A stretch of 59,518 nucleotides of DNA from JAZQQB01 sp045628865 (GCA_045628865.1 JAZQQB010000003.1:1-59518); one strand, 5' to 3'. Shown: positions 37,301 through 45,612, counted from the stretch's first letter. Translations and numbers: made by a program. The notes: generated by a model not told the origin, from the letters alone.

Positions 37301-39119
37301 CAAAACCCTCCTCTCCTTCTTTTTTTTCCAGGTAATATTTTGCCTGTGTTTCAAATAATTCGTAGTACTTTCCTTTCTTTTCTAATAACTCCTCATGAGT
37401 TCCCTCTTCTAAAATCTTTCCATGATCCACAAGTAAAATACGACTGCAAAATCTTGTAGAAGCAAGTCTGTGAGAAATAAAAACCGTGGTCTTATCCTTC
37501 ATCATTTCATTGTAGGATTCATACAATTTATTTTCGGCTATTGGATCAAGGGCCGCTGTTGGCTCATCCAAGATTACAACTGGTGACTGTTTATATAACG
37601 CTCTTGCTAACAACAGTTTCTGCATCTCACCTCCAGAAAAGGAAATTCCATCATCCCAAAAAGCCTTATCAAATCTGCTTTTACAGCCTTGTTTTAAAGA
37701 AGCAACTTTATCAAAAAGGCCTGCCTGTTTTAAACATTCCTCTACCCTCTTAGCATCAACATTTCCCGTGATATCCTCTGCAACAATTTCTTCAATAGTA
37801 ACCGGCAAAATAGAATAGTCTTGAAACACTGCTCCAAATAAACGGTAGTACTCCTTACGATTGTATTCACGGATGTCCACGCCATCATATAATACACGTC
37901 CCTGCGTTGGTTCGATCAAACCGCTGATCAGCTTCACCAGGGTAGTCTTTCCTGCACCATTCAAGCCAACCACAGCTAAATGTTCCCCTGGATTACAGGT
38001 AAGTGATACGTTTTTTAAGATGTCCTCTCCCTCTTCCTCATATCGATAGCTGACATTTTCTAATGTAATTGTCTTAGGCAATGCCGATTTTTTTACTGAA
38101 ATGCCACCTTCTCTTTGATAACCTTCAGGGTATTCTAAATAGGAACGAAAACGGTTCATAGCTAAACTTAAGCTTTCTAAATGATTCAACTGTCCAAGCA
38201 TACTGCTTAACCAGGTGGAAAAGCCTGCAACCACATTGAAATATAAAACAAATTCTGCCACTGAAATACTGTTTTTCCATATCATATGGACCAATACAAA
38301 ATAGGTAACACCCTCTCGAAGGACCGTCAGACTGCTGTCAAGTGCTGATACTCCAAATAGCTTTGCTGTATATTTTCGATACCAACCTAACAATCCACTT
38401 AAGTTCTCACGATACACTTGATCCAACCACGTTGTCATATGATACAGACGAATGTCCTTTGCTGCCTGCATATCATTAGATGCCTGAACGATGTATTGCA
38501 TCTTTTGCTCATATAAAACCTTTTCTCCATTGTTTTTATCTACCCATTTGGTGATCTTTCGATGAATCAGATAACTAACAAAGGTTGTAATGAATAAAAA
38601 CAGGATCAACAGTGGATTTAAGGTAAGCAAAATACCTGCAAATGCTACAAAACCTAACAGATTAGAGAAAAATAAAACTGCCGCATCATAGGTCTGCGCA
38701 TAATAAGAAAAATTACCATTACAACTGGCAAAGCTCTCACTTTGGAGCTTTCGAAATTCTTCATTTTCCTGATTTTTATAATCAGTGGTAAGCCCCTTCA
38801 TTGTGATCATGTGCAGGAAAAATGCATTCATTTTGAATTTATGCCAGTAAATCAGCCTGTCCAAATATTCCTGCACGCCCAAAAGAACTGCCAATGATAT
38901 GGTAAATGTCCCTGTGATAAAAAGTAGCTGTTCCATACTTTTTTGTTTTGTAATCCCCTCTATCACAGCCTTTGGTAAAATAGCAGTAATAACTGGAATT
39001 CCTACATTAATCAATATGATAAACAGACAAAATACCAGCAACTTTGGATATTTTTCTTTTGTCACTCGAATACAATAGGATAGATTCTGAAATATAGAAT
39101 ATTTTTTATTCTGTTTCAT
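37287..39119 (-). CDS. ABC exporter half-transporter, partner of the one at 35450
   Basis: The 610-residue protein has six membrane segments and an ATPase with Walker A GLNGAGKTT, Q-loop AVFQDYSILP, signature SFSGGEMQKLLLARAL, Walker B VVILDEPTAALD and switch His in ISHRL. The ATG giving MKQNKKYS has GGGAGG 10 nt upstream; a longer frame start passes through a hairpin and is rejected. It follows a LytTR/GHKL two-component pair by 108 bp, so that pair may control it. Confidence 0.9.
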   Translation of the reverse strand: MKQNKKYSIFQNLSYCIRVTKEKYPKLLVFCLFIILINVGIPVITAILPKAVIEGITKQKSMEQLLFITGTFTISLAVLLGVQEYLDRLIYWHKFKMNAFFLHMITMKGLTTDYKNQENEEFRKLQSESFASCNGNFSYYAQTYDAAVLFFSNLLGFVAFAGILLTLNPLLILFLFITTFVSYLIHRKITKWVDKNNGEKVLYEQKMQYIVQASNDMQAAKDIRLYHMTTWLDQVYRENLSGLLGWYRKYTAKLFGVSALDSSLTVLREGVTYFVLVHMIWKNSISVAEFVLYFNVVAGFSTWLSSMLGQLNHLESLSLAMNRFRSYLEYPEGYQREGGISVKKSALPKTITLENVSYRYEEEGEDILKNVSLTCNPGEHLAVVGLNGAGKTTLVKLISGLIEPTQGRVLYDGVDIREYNRKEYYRLFGAVFQDYSILPVTIEEIVAEDITGNVDAKRVEECLKQAGLFDKVASLKQGCKSRFDKAFWDDGISFSGGEMQKLLLARALYKQSPVVILDEPTAALDPIAENKLYESYNEMMKDKTTVFISHRLASTRFCSRILLVDHGKILEEGTHEELLEKKGKYYELFETQAKYYLEKKEGEEGFDEQL

Positions 39120-39160
39120 CTCATTTCCTCCCTTCAACTTGTTCTTGCATACCATAACAT

Positions 39161-39196
39161 AAAAAGAATCCACTCGCGCAAAATAAGCGTGAGTGG
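39161..39196 (-). terminator. Hairpin with U-tract between the GHKL kinase and the ABC exporter
   Basis: CCACTC.CGC/GCG.GAGTGG (39170-39196) followed on the minus strand by ATTCTTTTT. It is probably a partial terminator that lowers read-through from the two-component genes into the exporter. Confidence 0.55.
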
Positions 39197-39227
39197 TCAT
39201 GAAACATACCCAAACGGTTACTCTTCT

Positions 39228-39893
39228 TTATAATGGCAACATAATCTCCGTTGCAAAAACACCCTCTTCATTTTGTCTATTGATAAATCCGTTGTTTTTC
39301 TCAACAATACGATCCACTCTTCCTAACCCTAAGCCGTGATTCAAACTATTTTTCGTAGAAAGATATTTATTTCCATGCTTTTTCAAATTCGCACTCGTTG
39401 AATTATAAACAGAAATATAAAGCTGCTCTTTCAATATTCCAATAAAAACCCTAATAAATCGTTCAGATTCTTCCAGCTGCAAAACAGCCTCCAAGGCATT
39501 ATCTAATAAATTACCAATCATCGCACATAAATCTATCTCTGATACCGGCAATTTCTCTGGTACAATTGCCTTTGCATTTACCACAATTCCCTTTGATTTC
39601 AACAATGATATCTTACTGTTTAAAATTGCATCTATCATGACATTGCCTGTCTTGATCACTGTATCCACGCAGGTCAGATCATCATTTAGCTTCCACAAAT
39701 ACTCTCTTGTTCGTTCCTCGTCTTTGCAAAGTGCTAACAATGTCTGAATATGATTGTGATAATCATGTCGCCAGCCTCGCATGGTCTGATAAATATTCTG
39801 CACTTCCTCACAATGTTTTTCCATTAACTCTGACTGGTATTCTGCTATCCTTCGATCCAGCATCTTTCCAAATAACAAATCAAACAGTTTCAT
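39228..39893 (-). CDS. Soluble GHKL-type histidine kinase without a sensor domain
   Basis: The 221-residue protein has the GHKL kinase core: His43 in the RGWRHDYHNHIQ box, the N box LLDNALEA near 128-135 and the G box GLGLGRV near 190. AgrC-type kinases carry five to seven membrane segments before this core; here only about 35 mostly soluble residues precede it. The ATG is 3 bp from the stop of the LytTR regulator. It may be a truncated form or may sense a cytoplasmic signal. The frame is open and has its own start, so I see no damage. Confidence 0.85.
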   Translation of the reverse strand: MKLFDLLFGKMLDRRIAEYQSELMEKHCEEVQNIYQTMRGWRHDYHNHIQTLLALCKDEERTREYLWKLNDDLTCVDTVIKTGNVMIDAILNSKISLLKSKGIVVNAKAIVPEKLPVSEIDLCAMIGNLLDNALEAVLQLEESERFIRVFIGILKEQLYISVYNSTSANLKKHGNKYLSTKNSLNHGLGLGRVDRIVEKNNGFINRQNEEGVFATEIMLPL

Positions 39894-39896
39894 TTT

Positions 39897-40604
39897 TTAC
39901 CTTCTAAAATACTTCATAAATGCAACATTCACTTCTGCATATTTTCTTCGAGACAGTGGAACAATATCTCCATTTTCTAACAAGATTTCCGTTTTCATGA
40001 TTCTTTTTATAAATTCTATGTTCACCAGATAGGATCGATGAACACGAATAAATTTTTCCCCTAACTCTGTCTCCAATTTACTAATGGATATCTTACTCTC
40101 AATATTCCCATCTTTGGTATGGATTGTACAGGAGTGTGAAAAAACTTCTACATAAAAAATTTGTTGAAGAGAAAGCTTCAGCATTTCCCCATTATCCTGC
40201 AAAATTAAAAAGCGTTCTGTCTTGTTCAAATTGGTTAAGGTTTTTTCCATCACTTGAAACAGTTTTTCCTGTCTAATAGGTTTCATCAAATAATGCAGTG
40301 CATTTACCTCATAGCCTTCTGCCATATAATCCGGAAAGCCTGTTGCAAACATGATCTGAACATCCTGGTTACACACTCTCAATTTCTTTGCAAGTTCAAC
40401 ACCATTCATTTGTCCCATTTCAATATCTAAGATCAGTATCTGAAAATCCTTTTCCTCTTCATACTGAAACAAGAACTGCTCTGCAGATAAAAATGTATGT
40501 ATTTCTAATTTATGACTGGATTCTTTTGCCCATACATTCAACAATTCTCTGACATAATCCTGATCTTCGTTACTGTCATCACAAATTGCAATCTTTATCT
40601 TCAT
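39897..40604 (-). CDS. Response regulator, LytTR family (AgrA/LytR type)
   Basis: The 235-residue protein has a receiver domain (DD at 9-10, phospho-acceptor Asp60 in LILDIEMG, Lys in MKPIRQ) and a C-terminal LytTR DNA-binding domain (FYVEVFSHSCTIHTKDG, RVHRSYLVNIEFI). The ATG giving MKIKIAICDD is preferred; GAGG lies 8 nt upstream and overlaps a GTG four codons earlier. Partner of the GHKL kinase downstream. Targets should have LytTR direct repeats; none was confirmed at the exporter. Confidence 0.9.
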   Translation of the reverse strand: MKIKIAICDDSNEDQDYVRELLNVWAKESSHKLEIHTFLSAEQFLFQYEEEKDFQILILDIEMGQMNGVELAKKLRVCNQDVQIMFATGFPDYMAEGYEVNALHYLMKPIRQEKLFQVMEKTLTNLNKTERFLILQDNGEMLKLSLQQIFYVEVFSHSCTIHTKDGNIESKISISKLETELGEKFIRVHRSYLVNIEFIKRIMKTEILLENGDIVPLSRRKYAEVNVAFMKYFRR

Positions 40605-40653
40605 GCTCTTCCTCACATATTAATCATTCATATCGTACAACGTTTCAACAAAC

Positions 40654-40683
40654 ATTGACAATTTCCTTTTGTACTATGTCAAT
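40654..40683. promoter_or_regulatory. Inverted repeat ATTGACA/TGTCAAT upstream of the LytTR regulator
   Basis: ATTGACA (40654-40660) and TGTCAAT (40677-40683) flank 16 bp, 50 bp before the regulator start. On the minus strand the right arm reads as a -35 TTGACA but lacks a good -10, so an operator is at least as likely. Confidence 0.35.
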
Positions 40684-40740
40684 CATACTTCATTGCTGGT
40701 GTATTCTCAACTTTTACCAACAATAGTTCCTGGGCAAAAA

Positions 40741-41208
40741 TCACACCATCATCTCCATATATCTTCTGCAGGTTTTAAAACCAACCGCTTCATAAAACGC
40801 CAATGCCTCTTCGTTAAATTCCCACATATTTAATTCAAGACTCTTGATTCCTTTTTCCTTTGTGTAGTCACGAATAAATGAGATCATTTTTGTTGCAACA
40901 CCTTTTCTTCGAAAATCTTTATCCACGCAAAATTCATCCACATCCATAAAATCACGTTCTTTCATATAAGGATTTTCCGGTCTTACAATATGATTTAGCA
41001 CTGCGAAACCACACAAAATACCATCCATTTCAGCCACAACAATTTCCTGATTTGGATCATTCCATATTGTGTAGATATGGTTTCTTAATTCCTCACTAAA
41101 TCCTTCTTTAAAGATTTCGGGTTTTCCCTCCACATGAAGATCATTTACCTGCTTCCTCATTTCATTTACTCTGTCCAATTCATTTTCTTTTGCAAATCTT
41201 ATTACCAT
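40741..41208 (-). CDS. GNAT-family N-acetyltransferase
   Basis: The 155-residue protein has the acetyl-CoA-binding pattern VDEFCVDKDFRRKGVATKMI (R-x-x-G-x-A) and the C-terminal ALAFYEAVGF of GNAT enzymes. Substrate unknown. AAGGAG lies upstream of the ATG. It is preceded by a palindromic element and stands by itself. Confidence 0.88.
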   Translation of the reverse strand: MVIRFAKENELDRVNEMRKQVNDLHVEGKPEIFKEGFSEELRNHIYTIWNDPNQEIVVAEMDGILCGFAVLNHIVRPENPYMKERDFMDVDEFCVDKDFRRKGVATKMISFIRDYTKEKGIKSLELNMWEFNEEALAFYEAVGFKTCRRYMEMMV

Positions 41209-41237
41209 CTCTTTGTTTCTCCTTACCTCTTTTATTC

Positions 41238-41336
41238 GTATTTTCCATCGGCTTCGCCGCTGTCGTCGCTTTGCGACTTATGAAAATACTCATATTTGCT
41301 CGGGTGAAAACAAATGCCCTTCGGGCGCTTGTTTTC
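41238..41336 (-). repeat. Palindromic element (three-way hairpin plus second hairpin)
   Basis: GTATTTTC (41238-41245) pairs with GAAAATAC (41282-41289) around two small hairpins, CGGC-TTC-GCCG and GTCGC-TTT-GCGAC. A second hairpin (41306-41336) pairs GAAAACAA with TTGTTTTC around TGCCC-TTC-GGGCG. It lies about 10 nt past the terminator U-tract of the Crh-like gene. Open frames across it are artefacts. Confidence 0.65.
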
Positions 41337-41346
41337 CTTACCTCGC

Positions 41347-41385
41347 AATAAAAAACTTCTGCTACAAAGTATTGTAACAGAAGTT
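41347..41385 (-). terminator. Intrinsic terminator of the Crh-like gene
   Basis: AACTTCTG.../CAGAAGTT (41354-41385), extended by TTACA/TTGTAG, followed on the minus strand by TTTTTTATT. Confidence 0.8.
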
Positions 41386-41419
41386 TCTTCTATTTCCCAT
41401 ATAAACTTAAGCCAAGCAA

Positions 41420-41665
41420 TTAGCAAGCGATCGATAAACCTGATAAGAATAAATCAAATTCCTCATTGTATCCATACATTCTAACTGTTAATGTCTTTGT
41501 AAGATCCAAAGCCAAAACTCCTAAGATTGATTTTGCATCTACTGCATAACGGTTATAAAAAATATCTACATCAAAATCACACTTTGTTGCTGCAGCTACA
41601 AAATCACGAACCTGACTAGCCTGTAATCTAATTTTCTTTTCATAAACATCTGTTCCAAAACTCAT
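41420..41665 (-). CDS. HPr-family protein without the catalytic histidine (Crh-like)
   Basis: The 81-residue protein has the HPr fold pattern: VDAKSILGVLALDL around residues 42-55 places Ser46 exactly as in HPr, where HprK acts. At position 15, where HPr has the phospho-accepting His, it has Gln within L14-Q15-A16, just as Crh of Bacillus does; the following Arg-Pro of the active site is Ser-Gln. It therefore should not carry phosphate for the sugar PTS and may be purely regulatory, phosphorylated by HprK (encoded at 6699). AAGGAAG precedes the ATG; it has its own terminator. It is an inference that it binds a CcpA-like partner. Confidence 0.75.
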   Translation of the reverse strand: MSFGTDVYEKKIRLQASQVRDFVAAATKCDFDVDIFYNRYAVDAKSILGVLALDLTKTLTVRMYGYNEEFDLFLSGLSIAC

Positions 41666-41908
41666 TTTTAAACTTCCTTTCGAAAACACGTCCTAGCGAC
41701 ATAAACACATGTTGTTTTAAACCTGCATGAACTATTATACAAAAAGTATTTCCATTGTAAAGATAAAAATGCATAATTTTTGCATATTTAAATAAACTTT
41801 GTGAATTTTTTCTAGTTTCCATAACATCGTCCGTATAAATGTAGCATTTTCCACTCAAAATCTTCACATGTCTGCTTTTGAAACATAACACTTTTCTTCC
41901 TTTTTTTC

Positions 41909-41938
41909 AAAAGTTCTAACAACATTGTTAGAACTTTT
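41909..41938. terminator. Perfect 14-bp hairpin between the DNA-repair operon and the Crh-like gene
   Basis: AAAAGTTCTAACAA-CA-TTGTTAGAACTTTT, 7 bp past the stop of the gene at 41946. The 3' arm ends in CTTTT on either strand, so it can terminate the operon. Confidence 0.7.
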
Positions 41939-41945
41939 GTCATTT

Positions 41946-42716
41946 TCACCAATTTATTCCAGCAAATTCAGTCATATATGGGCGAAATCTTAGAGGCAAC
42001 ATATTCCTTTGTAGCTGTAAATTTTCCCTTTCTTTGATAGAAATGTGTTTACAAAATGTTTGAAATAACTTTTGATATGCTTCTTCCTCTTTCGATCGAA
42101 CTAGCATTTTATCATCAAAATTCGTTTGATCTGTAACGAAATACCACTCCTCTCCTTTAGGATGTATCACAAAAACGTTTCGATTTTCATCATATATCAC
42201 AAAATTTTCCTGTGGCAATCTGTCTGCAAAATGTTCTGCCAAATAACCAATGATATGATTTTTGGGTCCAATCTTGCTATACAAAATACCGTTTTCCAAT
42301 TCCTCAAATCGAAGAAACCCCCGCATATGATCCTCTTCACAACCCACGTTCTGAGACAAACGAAACATCATAAGTACCCATGGATTAGACAAACATTCCA
42401 TGACGCAGGCCTTTTTCTCCATGGTAAGGCCTAGGGCTATAGTCTGATAAACCGCCTGTGCCTTTAATGGATGAGTACTTGCAAGTGTTAGCCCTACGTC
42501 ATAATAAAATCTTTTTCCAAATTCCCGAATCAGAGTTCTTTCCACCTTTTCCATTTTTTCCTTAGAAGGCGTTGCTTCGTAATACGTAGCAAACAACGTC
42601 AATTCCTCCTCTGAAAACTGAATCTGTGTTTCTAAAGGCTGAAACTTTTTCTCATAACATTCGTAAATTGCAGTCAAGATTCCTTCCATACTATCTTCAC
42701 ATAATACAATATTCAT
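41946..42716 (-). CDS. Probable DNA metabolism protein, TIGR03915 family (radical SAM partner)
   Basis: The 256-residue protein matches the family found next to the radical SAM DNA-repair protein TIGR03916 and fused elsewhere to a uracil-DNA-glycosylase-like domain (start MNIVLCEDSMEGILTAIYEC; end MLPLRFRPYMTEF). Here it stands without that domain. The biochemical role is not established. AAGGGA lies rather far upstream of the ATG. It begins 21 bp after the radical SAM gene and forms a two-gene operon with it, under a promoter with two LexA-type boxes. Confidence 0.82.
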   Translation of the reverse strand: MNIVLCEDSMEGILTAIYECYEKKFQPLETQIQFSEEELTLFATYYEATPSKEKMEKVERTLIREFGKRFYYDVGLTLASTHPLKAQAVYQTIALGLTMEKKACVMECLSNPWVLMMFRLSQNVGCEEDHMRGFLRFEELENGILYSKIGPKNHIIGYLAEHFADRLPQENFVIYDENRNVFVIHPKGEEWYFVTDQTNFDDKMLVRSKEEEAYQKLFQTFCKHISIKERENLQLQRNMLPLRFRPYMTEFAGINW

Positions 42717-42737
42717 AAACTCACATCCCTTCTAGTA

Positions 42738-44147
42738 CTAGGATACTTTCTCTTTTTTGTTTGGATCTAACAAAAAATGATCATCAAACAAAGATAATTG
42801 CTGATATGTTACGGAATCCTTAGAAAAATAAAGTTGTTTGCTATCAGACAATAACTGCCTGGTAATATAATCCTCATTCATTGGTATCCGATACATCATC
42901 TTCCCGATACAGGTAATAAAGTAGATAGCACGTTTTAATACAATTCCCATTTTTTTCAAATGTTCAAAGGATAAATTTCCATGTCTTCTAGCAAATACAA
43001 TCCTTTGTGCCCCCTTTACTCCAATCCCTGGCACACGAAGCAGGGTATGATAATCTGCTGTATTGATCTCTACCGGAAAAGTTTCCAAATGAGAAAGCGC
43101 CCAATCCTCTTTCGGATCAAGAAGTACATTAAAGTTAGGCTTTGACTCGCTTAGAAGTTCTTCTGCCTTAAACTGATAAAAACGCAACAACCAGTCAGCT
43201 TGATATAAACGATGCTCACGAAGAAGAGGCGGTCCCCCTGCAATAGCTGGTAAATCCTTATCATGGTTCACTGCAACAAAGGCTGAGTAAAATACACGTT
43301 TTAATGCAAACTTATCATATAAACTCTCTGCTACCTTTATCATATGATAATCACTTTCAGGTGTTGCACCTACGATCATTTGCGTTGACTGTCCTGCCGG
43401 GACGAAGGCAGGTGTGTTTTTATAAAGTACCAATTCGTTTTTATTCTGGATGATTCCGTTCTGGATCTGCCTCATTGGACTTAAAATATTCTTTCGAACC
43501 TTATTTGGTGCCAATTTCTGTAACCCCTCTGCTGTGGGCAATTCCAGATTAATACTCATTCGATCTGCCAAAAGACCTGTTTTTTCAATCAGTTTCTGGT
43601 CTGCACCAGGAATTGCCTTTACATGAATATAACCATTAAAATGATACTGCACCCTCAGCTTATATAAGGTTTCATATAAAAGCTCCATGGTGGTGTCCGG
43701 ATTTCGTACAATGCCAGAGCTCAAAAATAACCCTTCTATATAATTTCGTTTATAAAAATTCATAGTAAGCTCACAAATCTCATCCGGCGTAAAAATAGCC
43801 CTTGCAATATCATTGCTTTTTCGATTGATACAGTATTTACAATCATACGCACAATAATTTGTCATCAAGATTTTTAGTAATGAAATGCATCTTCCGTCCT
43901 GTGAAAAGCTGTGACAAATACCGCTCTTCACAGCATTTCCAATGGACCTACCATCTCCCTTTCTCTCTGACCCGCTACTGGTACATGCTACATCATATTT
44001 CGCTCCATCCGCTAATATGGATAACTTCTCCATCATAGTTATCCCCTGATTCTGAATAGCATAATCCTCAAACATCCCCTTTAGTAGCTGAATCTTCGTC
44101 TGTTTCTGATTCTCTTCTAATCCTTCTTTTCTTAAATTTCTGTCCAT
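42738..44147 (-). CDS. Putative DNA modification/repair radical SAM protein, TIGR03916 family
   Basis: The 469-residue protein has the radical SAM cluster Cys99, Cys103, Cys106 in CAYDCKYC. An unusual conserved lead-in is KYDVACTSSGSERKG. Near 355-400 is a helix-hairpin-helix DNA-binding motif (LLRVPGIGVKGAQRIVFARR). It should bind a 4Fe-4S cluster and SAM and act on DNA or nucleotides; the reaction is unknown. The ATG has GAGGTGG upstream; most relatives begin near residue 38, so a short N-terminal extension is possible. It is first in the operon, with LexA boxes over its promoter. Confidence 0.88.
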   Translation of the reverse strand: MDRNLRKEGLEENQKQTKIQLLKGMFEDYAIQNQGITMMEKLSILADGAKYDVACTSSGSERKGDGRSIGNAVKSGICHSFSQDGRCISLLKILMTNYCAYDCKYCINRKSNDIARAIFTPDEICELTMNFYKRNYIEGLFLSSGIVRNPDTTMELLYETLYKLRVQYHFNGYIHVKAIPGADQKLIEKTGLLADRMSINLELPTAEGLQKLAPNKVRKNILSPMRQIQNGIIQNKNELVLYKNTPAFVPAGQSTQMIVGATPESDYHMIKVAESLYDKFALKRVFYSAFVAVNHDKDLPAIAGGPPLLREHRLYQADWLLRFYQFKAEELLSESKPNFNVLLDPKEDWALSHLETFPVEINTADYHTLLRVPGIGVKGAQRIVFARRHGNLSFEHLKKMGIVLKRAIYFITCIGKMMYRIPMNEDYITRQLLSDSKQLYFSKDSVTYQQLSLFDDHFLLDPNKKEKVS

Positions 44148-44215
44148 AATCCACCTCGCATCAATCTGTTGACAATAGTATCATTTCTTAGTGGGATTTT
44201 GTTCGTTTTATTAAT

Positions 44216-44229
44216 CGAACACTTGTTTG
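44216..44229. promoter_or_regulatory. Putative LexA (SOS) box 1
   Basis: The minus strand reads CAAACAAGTGTTCG, one mismatch from the Firmicutes consensus CGAAC-N4-GTTCG. It lies just downstream of the -10 of the radical SAM operon, where a repressor blocks initiation. GTTCG at 44201-44205 adds a further half-site. Confidence 0.65.
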
Positions 44230-44234
44230 TATAT

Positions 44235-44263
44235 AATATAACACGAATATATGTTCGCTTCAA
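44235..44263 (-). promoter_or_regulatory. Promoter of the radical SAM operon
   Basis: TTGAAG (44258-44263), 17 bp, TATATT (44235-44240) on the minus strand. LexA box 2 fills the spacer and box 1 covers the start region. Confidence 0.65.
44244..44257. promoter_or_regulatory. Putative LexA (SOS) box 2
   Basis: The minus strand reads CGAACATATATTCG, one mismatch from CGAAC-N4-GTTCG. It lies exactly within the promoter spacer. With box 1 it makes SOS control of the operon likely. Confidence 0.7.
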
Positions 44264-44357
44264 GTGCTTTTAAAAAATATTTCCCATTATTTCTCCACAG
44301 CTTGCTGTGCAAACTATTCAATTTGAAGGTTATTGCTAGTTCTTTTGCACTTACAAT

Positions 44358-44366
44358 GATATAATT
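44358..44366 (+). promoter_or_regulatory. Extended -10 promoter of the CYTH gene
   Basis: TGATATAAT (TG-N-TATAAT), about 85 bp before the start. No good -35 is seen, as is usual for extended -10 promoters. Confidence 0.5.
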
Positions 44367-44450
44367 AGGACAGATAGCGCATTCTATATAAATGAATTGC
44401 GTTATCATAGAAAACTTTGTTTTGAAAATGAAGAAAGAAGGTATTTAACG

Positions 44451-44939
44451 ATGGAAATAGAACGTAAATATTTATTAAAAGAATTACCTGCTAATCTCTC
44501 TGATTATCCATTTCATATTATCGAACAGGGGTACTTAAATACTAGTCCTGTTGTCCGCGTCAGAAAACAGGATGATGAATATTATTTGACCTATAAGGGC
44601 GGCGGTATGATGGCTCGTGAAGAGTATAACCTGCCTCTTAATGAAGAATCTTATTTGCATTTAAAGGGAAAAATAGATGGAAATCTCATTAGCAAAAAAA
44701 GATATCTGATTCCAATTGAACACCCAGAATTCACTAAAGAATCTGGATTTTCCTATGACGGAGCATTGATGATTGAATTAGATGTGTTCCATGAACCATT
44801 TGCTCCATTGATCATGGCAGAGGTAGAATTTACCTCCATTGAAATGGCCAACGCTTTTATTCCACCTGCATGGTTTGGGGAAGATGTCACTATGGATCCA
44901 CAGTATCACAACTCCAATATGAGTAGAAGAAAGTTATAA
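44451..44939 (+). CDS. CYTH domain protein (triphosphate-binding phosphohydrolase/cyclase superfamily)
   Basis: The 162-residue protein begins with the superfamily signature ExExK (Glu2, Glu4, Lys6) and has alternating charged beta strands (RVRKQDDEYYLTYKGGG, ELDVFHEPFAPLIMAEVEF) that line the tunnel fold. Members hydrolyse inorganic triphosphate or thiamine triphosphate or cyclise ATP; which applies is not clear. An ATG 18 codons downstream of the first open ATG is chosen because the domain starts there and AAGG lies upstream. It diverges from the radical SAM operon. Confidence 0.85.
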   Translation: MEIERKYLLKELPANLSDYPFHIIEQGYLNTSPVVRVRKQDDEYYLTYKGGGMMAREEYNLPLNEESYLHLKGKIDGNLISKKRYLIPIEHPEFTKESGFSYDGALMIELDVFHEPFAPLIMAEVEFTSIEMANAFIPPAWFGEDVTMDPQYHNSNMSRRKL

Positions 44940-44986
44940 AAAATACGGCTGATCCTCTAAAATCTCGAGGATTAGCCGTTTATTTT
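44938..44986. terminator. Bidirectional terminator between the CYTH gene and rnhA
   Basis: ACGGCT.ATCCTC/GAGGAT.AGCCGT (44945-44979), with TTATTTTT on the plus side and ATTTTTT on the minus side, ends both converging genes. Confidence 0.85.
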
Positions 44987-45012
44987 TGAAATCGGTATTT
45001 TGAAGCAGTTTC

Positions 45013-45612
45013 CTAATCAATTCCTACAGACTCTTTCGCCAATCGGTCAGCCTCTTCATTTCCTTCTATTCCAGAATGGCCTTTAACCTTTACAAAAGAT
45101 ATCTTACATTTCTTCTGATATTCCTTCACTGCTTCTGCATACCGTTTTGTGCCTTCCTTGTTGGTTTTCCAGCTTCCATTGGCCCACATCTCAATTCCAG
45201 CATAATCATAATAGATGGAGAGAGCAGGTAGCCCAAGCTCAATGGCTTTTTTCATGGCTGCTTCTGCCCCAAGAATTTCTCCTGCAACATTTCGCATGGA
45301 AGCCATCTCTTCATCCTTGCCATTTCCCTGAAGAATATATTTCTCATTCTCTGTGATCAAAAAACCGCCAAATCCATAAACACCTGTTGCGATATTAAAG
45401 GATCCATCTGTAAATGCATATACCTCTGGCAAATTATCCATGGATGTTACTGTATTGACTTCTCCCAAAACAAAAGCTTCTGCTTCCTGCTTTGATGGAA
45501 AACTTTTAAAAATTGCGCCTGGATATCCCTTTGTCTGCTTTTGACACTCATCCCAGGTTTCAAAAACGCCTGTTGTTTTTCCCACGCGTACTGCATAATA
45601 CTTCTTTGCCAT
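45013..45612 (-). CDS. rnhA: Ribonuclease H with N-terminal viroplasmin/RNase H1-like domain
   Basis: RNase HI cuts the RNA of RNA-DNA hybrids. The 199-residue protein has an N-terminal hybrid-binding domain (KYYAVRVGKTTGVFETWDEC, 4-50), as in eukaryotic RNase H1. The catalytic domain follows, with Asp69 (AFTDGS), Glu112, Asp136 (YYDYAG) and the last Asp in NEEADRLA. Length fits the two-domain form. It converges on the CYTH gene. Confidence 0.92.
   Translation of the reverse strand: MAKKYYAVRVGKTTGVFETWDECQKQTKGYPGAIFKSFPSKQEAEAFVLGEVNTVTSMDNLPEVYAFTDGSFNIATGVYGFGGFLITENEKYILQGNGKDEEMASMRNVAGEILGAEAAMKKAIELGLPALSIYYDYAGIEMWANGSWKTNKEGTKRYAEAVKEYQKKCKISFVKVKGHSGIEGNEEADRLAKESVGID

Noticed and set aside
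39120..39208. 28-codon frame in the gap between the GHKL kinase and the ABC exporter, considered as a signal peptide gene
   Set aside because: It has no convincing ribosome binding site and passes through a hairpin that explains the sequence.
41232..41426. Minus-strand frame of 64 codons
   Set aside because: It is a translation of the palindromic element and a terminator.
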